From Thiomonas sp. (GTDB taxonomy: Bacteria > Pseudomonadota > Gammaproteobacteria > Burkholderiales > Burkholderiaceae), in assembly GCA_027443745.1 (NCBI GenBank), contig DAIAZB010000201.1, forward strand, positions 1 to 15,133: a stretch of 15,133 nt of DNA, given 5' to 3'. The position numbers and the translations under genes were made by a program. The notes beneath the pieces were generated by a model. It worked only from the letters and a program-made list of their open reading frames with translations, was not told the DNA's origin and did not search any database. This document shows positions 1 through 8,483 of this stretch, piece by piece (position 1 is the stretch's first letter; every line of letters starts with the position of its first letter).

Positions 1-442
1 CGAAATGCAGCCGCCGCGTCTGCGCCACCGCGAGCGGCGATGCGCCCACGTGTTGGAGGAACAGGCGGTCCAGATGCCGCGCCCCGACACCCACGCGGGA
101 AGCGAACTCGCCGACGCTCACCCCATCGAGCGCGCCTTCATTGATGAGACGCAGCGCGCGCCTGACGACCGCGGAAGTGCCGAGCCAGGCGGGCGTGCCC
201 GGCGCGGCCTCGGGCCGGCAACGCAGGCAGGGCCGGAAGCCCGCCGCTTCCGCCGCCGCGGCGCTGGCGTAATAGCGCACGTTCTCCCGCTTCGGCGACG
301 GTGCGGGACACACCGGGCGGCAATAGATGCCGGTGCTGCGCACCGCGGTGAAGAACAGCCCGTCGAAGCGTGCGTCGCGGCTGAGCCGCGCCTGCTCGCA
401 GGCGCGCACATCGGGCAGGGCAGTGGCGTGTTGATCGTCCAT
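1..442 (-). CDS. Ada/AlkA-type DNA repair protein, N-terminal part (3' end outside window)
   Basis: The visible 147 residues are an Ada-type zinc/methyl-phosphotriester domain (about residues 15-80) followed by the start of an AraC-type helix-turn-helix (about 90-147). The four zinc ligands are present as C41-x3-C45 (GIYCRPVCP) and C72-x2-C75 (RPCLRCRPE). In Ada proteins the first of these cysteines takes a methyl group from damaged phosphate backbone and turns the protein into a transcription activator. The stretch SPKRENVRYYASAAAAEAAG and the link APGTPAWLGTSA resemble the proteobacterial proteins in which this regulatory half is fused to an AlkA 3-methyladenine glycosylase, so that fusion is the likeliest full product. 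A true Ada methyltransferase is the alternative, because the deciding C-terminal domain lies beyond position 1. The ATG at 442 gives the usual short N-terminus. The gene is divergent from the hydrolase at 595, with 152 bases between them. Confidence 0.85.
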   Translation of the reverse strand, partial: MDDQHATALPDVRACEQARLSRDARFDGLFFTAVRSTGIYCRPVCPAPSPKRENVRYYASAAAAEAAGFRPCLRCRPEAAPGTPAWLGTSAVVRRALRLINEGALDGVSVGEFASRVGVGARHLDRLFLQHVGASPLAVAQTRRLHF

Positions 443-594
443 GCCCGCAGGCTAGCACCGCGCCCACGGCAAGACTCGCCGTTTTCGGACATCAATGGCC
501 AACGCTCGCTCCGCATCGGCGACGGACGCATTGACAGCAGCCACAGCGTGCCAAACGATCCGGGGGAGGATCCCCGTCGCCCGAGGCCGCACGC

Positions 595-1993
595 ATGCCA
601 TACGCCCATCGCAACGCTCCTGGCCGTCTCGCCATCGCGCTGGTCGCCTGGCTGGCCGCGTGCCTGCCGCTGCACGTGGCGGCAGCGCAGGCGAAACCCA
701 CGGCACGGTATTGGGTCGCCAGTTGGGGGGCAGTCGATGACCTCGAACTATCGGCAGGTCGCCGGCAGCGACGGCAAGCCGGAGCGCGATGCCTACGGCC
801 AGCCGATCGAACGCGCGCCGACGGTCGACCACGTCACCCTGCGCCAGCGCGTGACCGTGAGCGCCGGCGGCCAGCGCGTGCGCATCCGGCTCTCGAACTA
901 CTACGGCCTTGCGCCGCTCACCGTGAGCGGCGCGCGCATCGCGCTCGCCGCCAATGAGGCAAGTGATCCCTCGGCGATCGCGCCTGCCAGCGATCGCCGG
1001 CTGAGCTTCGACGGCGGCCAGCGCTCGATCACCATTGCGCCCGGCAGCGAAGTGGTCAGCGATCCGGTGGACCTGCACGTGCCGGCGCTGTCCAACGTGC
1101 TTGTCAGCCTCTACTTCGCTGGTTCGGCGCGGCTGGCCGATGTCCACCCGATGGAGCAGGCGCGCACCGCCTGGACGGTCGACGGCGACGCCACGCGGGC
1201 CGCATCGCTGGCGCACAAGACGGCGGCGACGTCGTTGCCGGGCGACCACATCTACCTGCTCGAAGGCGTGGAGGTCGAAGCGCCGGCCAATACGCGCGGC
1301 ATCGTCGCGTTCGGCGACTCGATCACCGACGGTGCCTATGCCAGCGCACCCGGCACGACGTGGCCGGCGGTGCTGGCGCGACTCGCCCAACGCAATGGCA
1401 AGGCCGTGGCTGTGGTGAACGCCGGCATCAGCGCTGACGAGCTCACCACCGACCAGATCGGCGCGCCTGGCGCGGGCATGGCCGGCCTCAAGCGTTACCT
1501 GCGCGACGTGGTGGATCGCCCCGGCGTCACCGACGTGGTGGTGCTGTTTGGCGCCAACGACATCAACCGCGGCATCGACGCCGCCGGTTATCCCCATGGC
1601 GCCTCGGTCGGCGACCTGATCGCCTCCATGCGCATGCTGGCCGACATAGCGCACCAGCACCACCTGCGCATCTACGCCGGCACGGTGACGCCGTTTGCCG
1701 GCTTTCCGGGCTGGGACACGCCGCAACGCGAGGCCGTGCGCCTGCGCTTCAACCGGTGGTTACGCCACTCAGGCGCGTTCGATGGCGTGATCGACTTCGC
1801 CGATGCCGTGAAAGGCGCCTATACGCCACCGCCGCTGATCGCCCGGCTGTCGCCGCGGCCGGCCGGCATGGCCCGCGTCTGCGCGGGCGACGCCGGCCTG
1901 CACCCGAACGACCGCGGCTACGCCGTCATGGGCACGCTGGCCTACGACGTGTTGTTCCACGTGAAGTTGCAGCCGCCGCGGGCTTGTCACTGA
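595..1993 (+). CDS. Secreted SGNH/GDSL hydrolase, reading frame broken at a G6 tract
   Basis: The frame opened by ATG 595 encodes a signal peptide (hydrophobic LAIALVAWLAACLPLHVAAA, cleavage near AQA) and the opening of the mature enzyme, ARYWVASWG. The rest of the enzyme lies one frame over and runs unbroken to the TGA at 1991-1993. Dropping one G from the run at 725-730 joins the two as ASWGQSMTSNY and gives a 465-residue protein. The SGNH blocks are complete: block I FGDSITDG (Ser codon 1319-1321, about residue 242), block II with GIS, block III FGANDINRG, and the catalytic pair in DAGLHPNDRGY. The N-terminal half (VTLRQRVTVSAGG, RIRLSNYYG) is the beta-rich domain often found ahead of such lipase/esterase domains. 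Ester or acyl hydrolysis outside the cytoplasm is expected; the substrate is unknown. As written, the gene makes either a 48-residue exported stub plus out-of-frame tail, or a leaderless protein from ATG 737. It could be a sequencing error, a slippage switch or a true pseudogene. Confidence 0.85.
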
Positions 1994-2015
1994 TTTCCTC
2001 TGCCGCCGGCCGCGC

Positions 2016-2474
2016 CTACAGCGCATCGGCATCCAGCAAGCGAGGCCCGTTGCCGCTCTCGCCCAGACGGTCTTGCGCGTTGCGTAGCGGACAACTCTTC
2101 AGTGACAGGCAGCCGCAGCCGATGCAGCCGGTGAGTTCGTCGCGCAGTTGTGTCAATCGCGCGATGCGCTCGTCCAGCTCCGCGCGCCAGTGCGTCGACA
2201 GGCGCTTCCAGTCTGCCGCGTTCGGCGTGCGCTCGTCGGGCAGCCCGGCAAGCGCGTGCGCAATCGATGCAAGCGGCAGACCGGTGCGATTTGCCACCCG
2301 GATCACCGCCAGCCGGCGCAGCACATCGCGCCGGTAGCGCCGCTGGTTGCCGGCGTTGCGTGAGCTGCGGATCAGGCCCTTGGCCTCGTAGAAGCGGATT
2401 GCCGACACGCTCAACCCGCTGCGGGCGGCGACCTGGCCCACGCTCAACGATGTGGAATCGGATGCCTTGCCCAT
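2016..2474 (-). CDS. soxR: Redox-sensing MerR-family activator SoxR
   Basis: This 152-residue protein has a MerR-type winged helix ([20 protein letters not shown], then [20 protein letters not shown]), a dimerisation helix around 85-115, and the diagnostic [2Fe-2S] cluster loop C117-x2-C120-x-C122-x5-C128 ([16 protein letters not shown]), which matches E. coli SoxR spacing exactly. SoxR stays bound to its operator and activates transcription when the cluster is oxidised by redox-cycling compounds or superoxide. The start MGKASDS at 2474 gives the normal family length; the frame stays open upstream, but that extension runs through the operator and has no family counterpart. The start lies 4 bases from the SoxR box, and the GAGG of one half-site sits 6 bases before the ATG, so it can serve as ribosome-binding site. 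This arrangement suggests autoregulation. It ends 22 bases from the convergent hydrolase gene. Confidence 0.96.
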   Translation of the reverse strand: MGKASDSTSLSVGQVAARSGLSVSAIRFYEAKGLIRSSRNAGNQRRYRRDVLRRLAVIRVANRTGLPLASIAHALAGLPDERTPNAADWKRLSTHWRAELDERIARLTQLRDELTGCIGCGCLSLKSCPLRNAQDRLGESGNGPRLLDADAL

Positions 2475-2476
2475 GC

Positions 2477-2507
2477 TTGACCTCAAGTTAACTTGAGGTC
2501 TTACCCT
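2477..2507 (+). promoter_or_regulatory. SoxR box inside a 19-bp-spaced MerR-type promoter
   Basis: Positions 2479-2500 form a perfect 22-bp palindrome whose 18-bp core (2481-2498) is CCTCAAGTTAACTTGAGG, the established SoxR operator of the enterobacterial soxS promoter. On the plus strand it is framed by a -35 TTGACC (2477-2482) and a -10 TACCCT (2502-2507) separated by 19 bp. That over-long spacing is what MerR-family activators correct by twisting DNA. The layout matches the soxS promoter position by position and points at the gene starting at 2559. Transcription start is expected near 2514. Confidence 0.93.
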
Positions 2508-2558
2508 GCCGCACGTCGCCTGCAACCGCAACCCTGTCCGTCCTTGGAAGATCTGCCG

Positions 2559-2927
2559 ATGTCCATGCCCGTCGAACGCTTGCCGTTCCCGCCACTGCTG
2601 AGCCGGCTTGCCGGCGTCTTGCGCGTGCTGCGCGATCGCGGCGCCTTGTTTGACGGTGCGGCGCACCTGCCGGCCGTGTTCGCCGCACCGGCCGGACGCG
2701 GGCAGGTATCTGCGCAGACCTTACGCGAGCCGCACCTCGCCCTGTTCGTGGCGAGGCTCCGGCAATTGCTGGCCGCCGGCGACGAGCGGACGCGGCGGCG
2801 GCTGGAGCAGGATGTGCTCGACCTCGCCGTGCCGCTACAGGCCACCGGCCTGTTCGAGGTGATGCATATCGCCCACCCGCCGCTGGCGGCGATGGTGGCG
2901 GATCACCTGGCGTCGACGTCTGCCTGA
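2559..2927 (+). CDS. Unrecognised 122-residue protein, candidate SoxR target
   Basis: I do not recognise this protein. It is mostly helix-forming and rich in Leu, Ala and Arg, with no cysteine, no signal peptide and no membrane segment. Distinct stretches include [18 protein letters not shown] near the N-terminus, a charged [12 protein letters not shown] segment in the middle, and [20 protein letters not shown] near the C-terminus. The start MSMPVERLP at 2559 is preceded by GGAAG at 2546-2550, eight bases away. A second ATG at 2565 is possible. The SoxR-type promoter at 2477-2507 leaves a leader of about 45 bases, so induction by redox-active compounds is the natural prediction. Its last 25 bases overlap the 3' end of the convergent cytochrome b561 gene. 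That it is a real gene rests on the promoter, the ribosome site and the open frame. Confidence 0.7.
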   Translation: MSMPVERLPFPPLLSRLAGVLRVLRDRGALFDGAAHLPAVFAAPAGRGQVSAQTLREPHLALFVARLRQLLAAGDERTRRRLEQDVLDLAVPLQATGLFEVMHIAHPPLAAMVADHLASTSA

Positions 2928-3481
2928 GGTGGCGCCGGCGTTTCGCGCCTGTGCACCGCTATGCTCGCCAGCACCCCGTCGCGCCGGATCAGCCCGTGGT
3001 ACAGCGCCGCGCCGAGGTGTGCGAGGAAGGTGAGGAACAGCAGCATCGCCAGCCAGGTGTGCAGGTGGCGCAGGATGGCGAACGCGGTGGCGTTGGTCGG
3101 GAAGATCGCCGGCAGCCGCAGCGAATCGCTGAGCATCACCGGGTAGCCGCCGGCCGAGAGCATCGCCCAACCCACCAGCGGCATCGCGATCATCAGTGCG
3201 TACAGCAGCCAGTGCGAGGCACGCGCGGCCAGCTTTTGCAGCGTGGGCAGATCCGCCGGCAACGGCGGTGGCGGGTGGCGCAGGCGCACGGCGAGGCGCA
3301 CCACTGCCAGCAGCAGGATCGCGATGCCCAGCGGTTTGTGGATGCGCAGCAGCCATGCGTGGCGTTCGGACACGGACGACACCATGCCGATGCCGATGAA
3401 CAGCATCGCCAGGATCATCACTGCCATCAGCCAGTGCAGCACGCGGGCGGGCAGGGCGAACAGGCCGGTCGTGTTTTTCAT
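2903..3481 (-). CDS. Cytochrome b561 family membrane protein
   Basis: This 192-residue protein has four predicted membrane helices, roughly at 12-32, 46-64, 90-112 and 145-168. Histidines sit where the family binds two b hemes: PARVLHWLMA, RIHKPLGIAI, ASHWLLYALM, and LRHLHTWLAM with FLAHLGAALYHG. Bacterial members pass electrons between quinol and periplasmic or membrane partners. The start ATG at 3481 overlaps the stop of the upstream peroxidase gene as ATGA (3478-3481), so the two are translationally coupled. The likely job is to deliver quinol electrons to the heme of the coupled peroxidase; this pairing is an inference from the gene order. The C-terminal tail ([15 protein letters not shown]) is short and polar. 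Confidence 0.92.
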   Translation of the reverse strand: MKNTTGLFALPARVLHWLMAVMILAMLFIGIGMVSSVSERHAWLLRIHKPLGIAILLLAVVRLAVRLRHPPPPLPADLPTLQKLAARASHWLLYALMIAMPLVGWAMLSAGGYPVMLSDSLRLPAIFPTNATAFAILRHLHTWLAMLLFLTFLAHLGAALYHGLIRRDGVLASIAVHRRETPAPPQADVDAR

Positions 3482-4578
3482 CGTGCGCTCTCCGGCCGTG
3501 CTTTCGCGGAGGGGCGGGCACTGCCCGGCAGGTGCGCCTCCTCGCTGGTGCGGCGCAGGTAGGACACGGCATAGGCGGCCGAGCGAGCGGGCAGCAGCGG
3601 GTCGTCGGAGATCGCGATGCCGTGCGGCAGCACCGTCGGGTCGTAGTTGATGTCGCGGCAGGCGCCGCTGTCCTGCGCCTGCTCGCTGTCGATCACCAGC
3701 ATGCCGGCGTCGAGGGTGGTACGGTCGGCGGGCCAGGTCTGGGTGGCGTCGTCGGTGGGGTCGCCGGGGTTGGCCAGCGTCACCAGCAGCTTCCAACGCT
3801 GCGGCGCCTGCGCCAGCCGCTGGCGCAGGTCGGCGTCGAGGTAATCCGCCTGGCCGGCCGGGGCGGCGCCGCTGTCCGTTGCCTCCGGCGCCATGCGCCA
3901 GCGCACCGCGTGCCGCACGCCCTTGGCGTCCACGAACTCGAACGCGTCCAGGCTCCAGTAGCTCTCGGTGGCGAAGCTGGCGGAGGGCTTGGCCGTCTTC
4001 GCCCACGCGCGGAACGCGGCGGTCTCCGGATGCGCGGCGAAGAACGCCGCCAGCTTCTTCGGGTCGGGCTTGCCCGTGGCCGGGTCGGGCTGCTGCGCCT
4101 GCAATTGTGCGAAGAACGCCTGCGGCGTGGCCACCGGGAACACCGGCATGCTGTTCATGCCGGTGCGCCATTGCTGGCCGTTGGCCTGGGTGAAGCGCAG
4201 CGCCATGCTGCGGATCGGCACGCTGCCGTCCGGCGCATACGGGTTGCTGCCGGGAATCGCGAAGCGGCCCACCACCGGCGTGCGCTCGCCCGGCGCAAAA
4301 ACCTGCGCCACCGAATACGCGGCGGCCTGCCCGCTGCTCTTGAAGTAGCCGGCCACGCACACGCCCTTGGCGTGGTTGCGCCGGTAGCCCGGATACACCC
4401 CGGCGTTGGCCTGGAACTGGTCGATCAGCCGCTTTGGCGTGAGCCGATGTGGTGCCAGCCAGCCGCCCACGTAGGCGAAGGCGGCAGCGATGGCGAGCAG
4501 GATCGCGCCGATCAGCAAGAAACGGGGCAGCAGGCTGCGCGGGATAGGCGTGGGGTCGGGCTCCGGCGTTGCGTGCAT
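3478..4578 (-). CDS. Membrane-anchored catalase-related peroxidase
   Basis: This 366-residue protein has one N-terminal membrane helix (about 19-41, FLLIGAILLAIAAAFAYVGG), placing the rest in the periplasm. It then carries a catalase-type heme domain. The distal active-site histidine lies in RRNHAKG (H69), the catalase R-x-x-HAKG signature. The proximal heme-ligand motif R-x-x-x-Y is seen as R332-SAA-Y336, after DPTVLPHGIAISDDPLLPAR. The protein is shorter than a classical catalase (about 480 residues), as expected for the SrpA-like catalase-related peroxidase family, which favours peroxidase chemistry. It is the first gene of an operon with cytochrome b561. The start MHATPEP at 4578 is the only one that places the anchor at the N-terminus without a long artificial leader. 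An ECF-type promoter lies about 40 bases upstream. Confidence 0.93.
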   Translation of the reverse strand: MHATPEPDPTPIPRSLLPRFLLIGAILLAIAAAFAYVGGWLAPHRLTPKRLIDQFQANAGVYPGYRRNHAKGVCVAGYFKSSGQAAAYSVAQVFAPGERTPVVGRFAIPGSNPYAPDGSVPIRSMALRFTQANGQQWRTGMNSMPVFPVATPQAFFAQLQAQQPDPATGKPDPKKLAAFFAAHPETAAFRAWAKTAKPSASFATESYWSLDAFEFVDAKGVRHAVRWRMAPEATDSGAAPAGQADYLDADLRQRLAQAPQRWKLLVTLANPGDPTDDATQTWPADRTTLDAGMLVIDSEQAQDSGACRDINYDPTVLPHGIAISDDPLLPARSAAYAVSYLRRTSEEAHLPGSARPSAKARPESAR

Positions 4579-4617
4579 GCGGTCTGGGCCTTGGCGATGG
4601 AAAGCGTCGCCATGTCC

Positions 4618-4643
4618 TTCGTTCGACCGCCGCAACAGGTTAC
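4618..4643 (-). promoter_or_regulatory. Candidate ECF-sigma promoter of the peroxidase/cytochrome operon
   Basis: On the minus strand GTAACC (4643-4638) is followed after exactly 16 bases by CGAA (4621-4618). The form GTAACC-N16-CGAA is, from memory, the consensus reported for the Caulobacter ECF sigma factor SigF. It would start transcription about 30 bases before the ATG at 4578. No sigma-factor gene is visible in the window. A four-plus-six base match can occur by chance, but the position and direction are right. Confidence 0.55.
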
Positions 4644-4723
4644 GCCGGCTTTGCGGCAGCGCAGATGGCCGCAGCGTGGCCACGGTTCCATAATCAAATT
4701 TTTCAGGCGCACGCGAGCACCCC

Positions 4724-6394
<1,671 letters not shown>

Positions 6395-6447
6395 TACGGT
6401 GTAGGAGTAGGCAGTCCCTTGACCCAGTTCAACTTTAGGGAGTGAAT

Positions 6448-6981
6448 ATGCGCCGCTGGCTATGGTTGATGGGCGTGTTTGTCTGGGCCGGGGTGCTGCA
6501 GGCTCAGGATCGCACCGAGGTGAAACCTGACGGGACACGTATAACCACGCATCAGGTGCCGCTGCTCAACAAACTTCCAACAGCATGTGTCGCTCTGGAA
6601 TCGAAAGGTGGGCTGGCCACCATCGTGATACCCGCAGACGAGTTGGACCGGCTCGCAACCCGGGACGAAAAAGCGCTGGAAGGCAAGATTTCCCGCATGG
6701 ATTTTCTCGCATCGGGGAGGGCGCGGGACTTGTTGAAGTTGCTTTCAACCGAGCGGGACAGCAGAGGGTGCCAAGAGATACGCGGCCCACTTCCGCTGGA
6801 TACGACCTATCTCATCGGCTGGTTTCTGGAGCAGGGGCATGCGGAGGTGTTCACGCATCATCTCAATCTGCCAGAACCCTTCATCATTGTCCGGCACATC
6901 AACACCCCGATTTTTGGCACGGAAGAGTTCCTGTTGCAGGACGGTACTGAGATCTGGGGATATGGCACATGGGTGTCATAG
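6448..6981 (+). CDS. Small exported protein of unknown function
   Basis: I do not recognise this 177-residue protein. It starts with a clear signal peptide (MRRWLWLMGVFVWAGVLQA, cleavage probably after QA), so it should act in the periplasm or beyond. The mature part has two cysteines (PTACVAL and SRGCQEI) that could form a disulfide, a basic/acidic middle (RLATRDEKALEGKISRMDF), and a hydrophobic C-terminal half ending EIWGYGTWVS. The ATG at 6448 is chosen because AGGGAG (6437-6442) lies five bases upstream; the in-frame GTG at 6442 overlaps that site. It is 53 bases after hutU on the same strand with its own ribosome site. Base composition is visibly less GC-rich than hutU. A repeat copy begins directly after its stop. 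Confidence 0.8.
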   Translation: MRRWLWLMGVFVWAGVLQAQDRTEVKPDGTRITTHQVPLLNKLPTACVALESKGGLATIVIPADELDRLATRDEKALEGKISRMDFLASGRARDLLKLLSTERDSRGCQEIRGPLPLDTTYLIGWFLEQGHAEVFTHHLNLPEPFIIVRHINTPIFGTEEFLLQDGTEIWGYGTWVS

Positions 6982-6983
6982 CG

Positions 6984-7037
6984 TGAAAAAAGCGAGGTCA
7001 GGTTCACTTCTGCGGCTTTTCGGAGCGCGGCCGGATA
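6984..7037 (-). repeat. Repeat copy A with remnant of a RAYT 3' end
   Basis: This segment aligns with 8459-8526, the 3' end of the transposase gene plus its terminal repeat. It carries the 17-base terminal sequence with one mismatch (6993-7009). Read on the minus strand, 7036-7004 encodes I-R-P-R-S-E-K-P-Q-K-stop against I-R-P-(AHRPP)-R-S-D-K-P-Q-K-stop in the intact gene, an in-frame loss of 15 bases. Similarity stops just before the Ile codon. The simplest reading is the stump of an older RAYT copy. Confidence 0.8.
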
Positions 7038-7100
7038 AGGGGGCTGAGGAGGAATAGTCGTGGGAACTGCCTCCGTCCTCTCTGCGAGCGCCGCGGCCCG

Positions 7101-8366
7101 TCAGTACATCAGCTGCACTTCGAACTGGAAGGCCAGTGCATTGGCCACGTCGGCGCGGGTGTCCGGATGCACCACGTACTGCAGGTCGGGCTGCAAGGTC
7201 AGGTGTGCGCCGACCGCACGCTGGTAGGTCAATTCGTAGATGCGCTCGGTGGACGCGACCGGCAGGCCCTGGGCCTGCTGCGCGCGCAGGTAGGGGCGGC
7301 CGTTGCGGACGGTGGCGATGGCCAGGCCCAGCGCGTCGCTGGCACTGGCGTCGAACAGCGGCGACAGCGACATGCCCACGCCTATGTAGCGGCGGAAGCG
7401 GTTTGCGCCGGGGCTCGCGACGCTGAGTTGGGCGAAGCCCGCCAGCCGCCGGCCGGCACTGCCGATGCGCACCAGCGCCGGATCGTCGAGCAGCAGATAG
7501 GCGCCGCTGGCGGCACAGGCGTGCGCCGTGGCATCGGGCGCAAGGCACGCCTCGCGGCGGGCGTAATGCCACAGGCCCAGCGCCAGCTTGCCGGTGTACG
7601 GCGGCTGCCGCGCCAGGCGCCCGATCATGCCGCCGTCCCAGTCTTCGTGGTCCGCGCCTGCGGCAGGCGCGCGACGCAACAACGCGAGTTCGCTGACCAG
7701 CAAGGCATCGCCGCCGCGGGTGCGCTGCGAACCGGGCGGCAGGCCGGGGTCATCGGGCACGCCGCCTTGCAGGACCGCAGTGCGCCACACCACGTTCCGC
7801 GAAGGCTTCAGCGCGACGCGCAGGGCGAAACGGGGACGGGGGAAGATTGATGGCCCCTGGCCGCCGCTTTGCGAGAACGCCGGCTCCACGCCGAACGAGC
7901 TGTCCAGGAACAACGCGGAAGTCTGCAGGCGGTCGAATTCGCTGTTGAGATCGTAGCGGCCCAGCAGCACCGACCAGTGCGAACGCCGGCCGTTGTACTG
8001 CATCCAGGCTTCATAGAGGCGGGTAAGGTGCGGCGCCGCGATATTGCTGACGCCCTGGGCGTCGCCGGTGTAGTCGCCGGGAAAGCCGCCGCCGCTGTTC
8101 AGCACCTGGGCAAACGCGCTGAAGCCCGGCCCCTGGCTACCCGCCGCACCGTGATAGCGCAGCGAACCGTAGAGGTTCCACATACCGGTGGTACCCCGCC
8201 GTCGGCCACCGCGCAGGTTGTCGTACAGGTTGGCGAGCAGGCCCACGGCGGGTTTCAGGGTAGCGGCGTTGGTGTCCGCGGCGTTGGCATGCCAGGGTGC
8301 CAGCGCAAGCAGCGTGGCGAGCGCACAGGTGGCACGGCTTGGCTGGAAGCGGCTTCGGATCGGCAT
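7101..8366 (-). CDS. OprB-type carbohydrate porin
   Basis: This 421-residue protein has a signal peptide (ATCALATLLALAPWHANA, cleavage near residue 30) and then an outer-membrane beta-barrel pattern of alternating hydrophobic residues. Stretches typical of the OprB/carbohydrate-selective porin family include LLANLYDNLRGG, GMWNLYGSLRYHG, LYEAWMQYN, SVLLGRYDLNSEFD and SSFGVEPAFSQSG. The C-terminus ends FQFEVQLMY, with the aromatic last residue used as the barrel-assembly signal. The expected role is diffusion of sugars or similar solutes across the outer membrane; substrate is unknown and no sugar-use genes adjoin it. Two cysteines occur in one loop (ACLAPDATAHAC). No strong ribosome site precedes the ATG at 8366. 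The gene is flanked by repeat copies A and B in direct orientation. Confidence 0.87.
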   Translation of the reverse strand: MPIRSRFQPSRATCALATLLALAPWHANAADTNAATLKPAVGLLANLYDNLRGGRRRGTTGMWNLYGSLRYHGAAGSQGPGFSAFAQVLNSGGGFPGDYTGDAQGVSNIAAPHLTRLYEAWMQYNGRRSHWSVLLGRYDLNSEFDRLQTSALFLDSSFGVEPAFSQSGGQGPSIFPRPRFALRVALKPSRNVVWRTAVLQGGVPDDPGLPPGSQRTRGGDALLVSELALLRRAPAAGADHEDWDGGMIGRLARQPPYTGKLALGLWHYARREACLAPDATAHACAASGAYLLLDDPALVRIGSAGRRLAGFAQLSVASPGANRFRRYIGVGMSLSPLFDASASDALGLAIATVRNGRPYLRAQQAQGLPVASTERIYELTYQRAVGAHLTLQPDLQYVVHPDTRADVANALAFQFEVQLMY

Positions 8367-8466
8367 CGACGCGGCGGGGCGGAGGAGGCGGTGCGACTGT
8401 CCGGCGATTCCAGCGCGATGGGGACCGGCGGCATCGACGTCACAGAGGATACAACGCGGGAAAAAG

Positions 8467-8483
8467 CGGGGTCAGGTTCACTT
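8467..8483 (+). repeat. Terminal repeat copy B
   Basis: CGGGGTCAGGTTCACTT, left end of the RAYT unit. It is preceded by GGGAAAAAG, which is also seen in shorter form before copy D, and it includes the transposase stop codon (8478-8480). Confidence 0.85.

Noticed and set aside
5..594. Long in-frame extension upstream of the hydrolase catalytic domain
   Set aside because: It is antisense to the Ada/AlkA gene up to 442, has no family features, and the real N-terminus with its signal peptide is in the frame of ATG 595.
452..1726. 424-codon open frame antisense to the hydrolase
   Set aside because: Low-complexity Arg/Ala/His-rich translation typical of the reverse strand of a GC-rich gene.
2475..2666. 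N-terminal extension of soxR to 2666
   Set aside because: It would cross the SoxR box and the promoter and add 64 residues absent from the family.
6442..6447. GTG start two codons upstream for the exported protein
   Set aside because: It overlaps the ribosome-binding site AGGGAG that serves ATG 6448.
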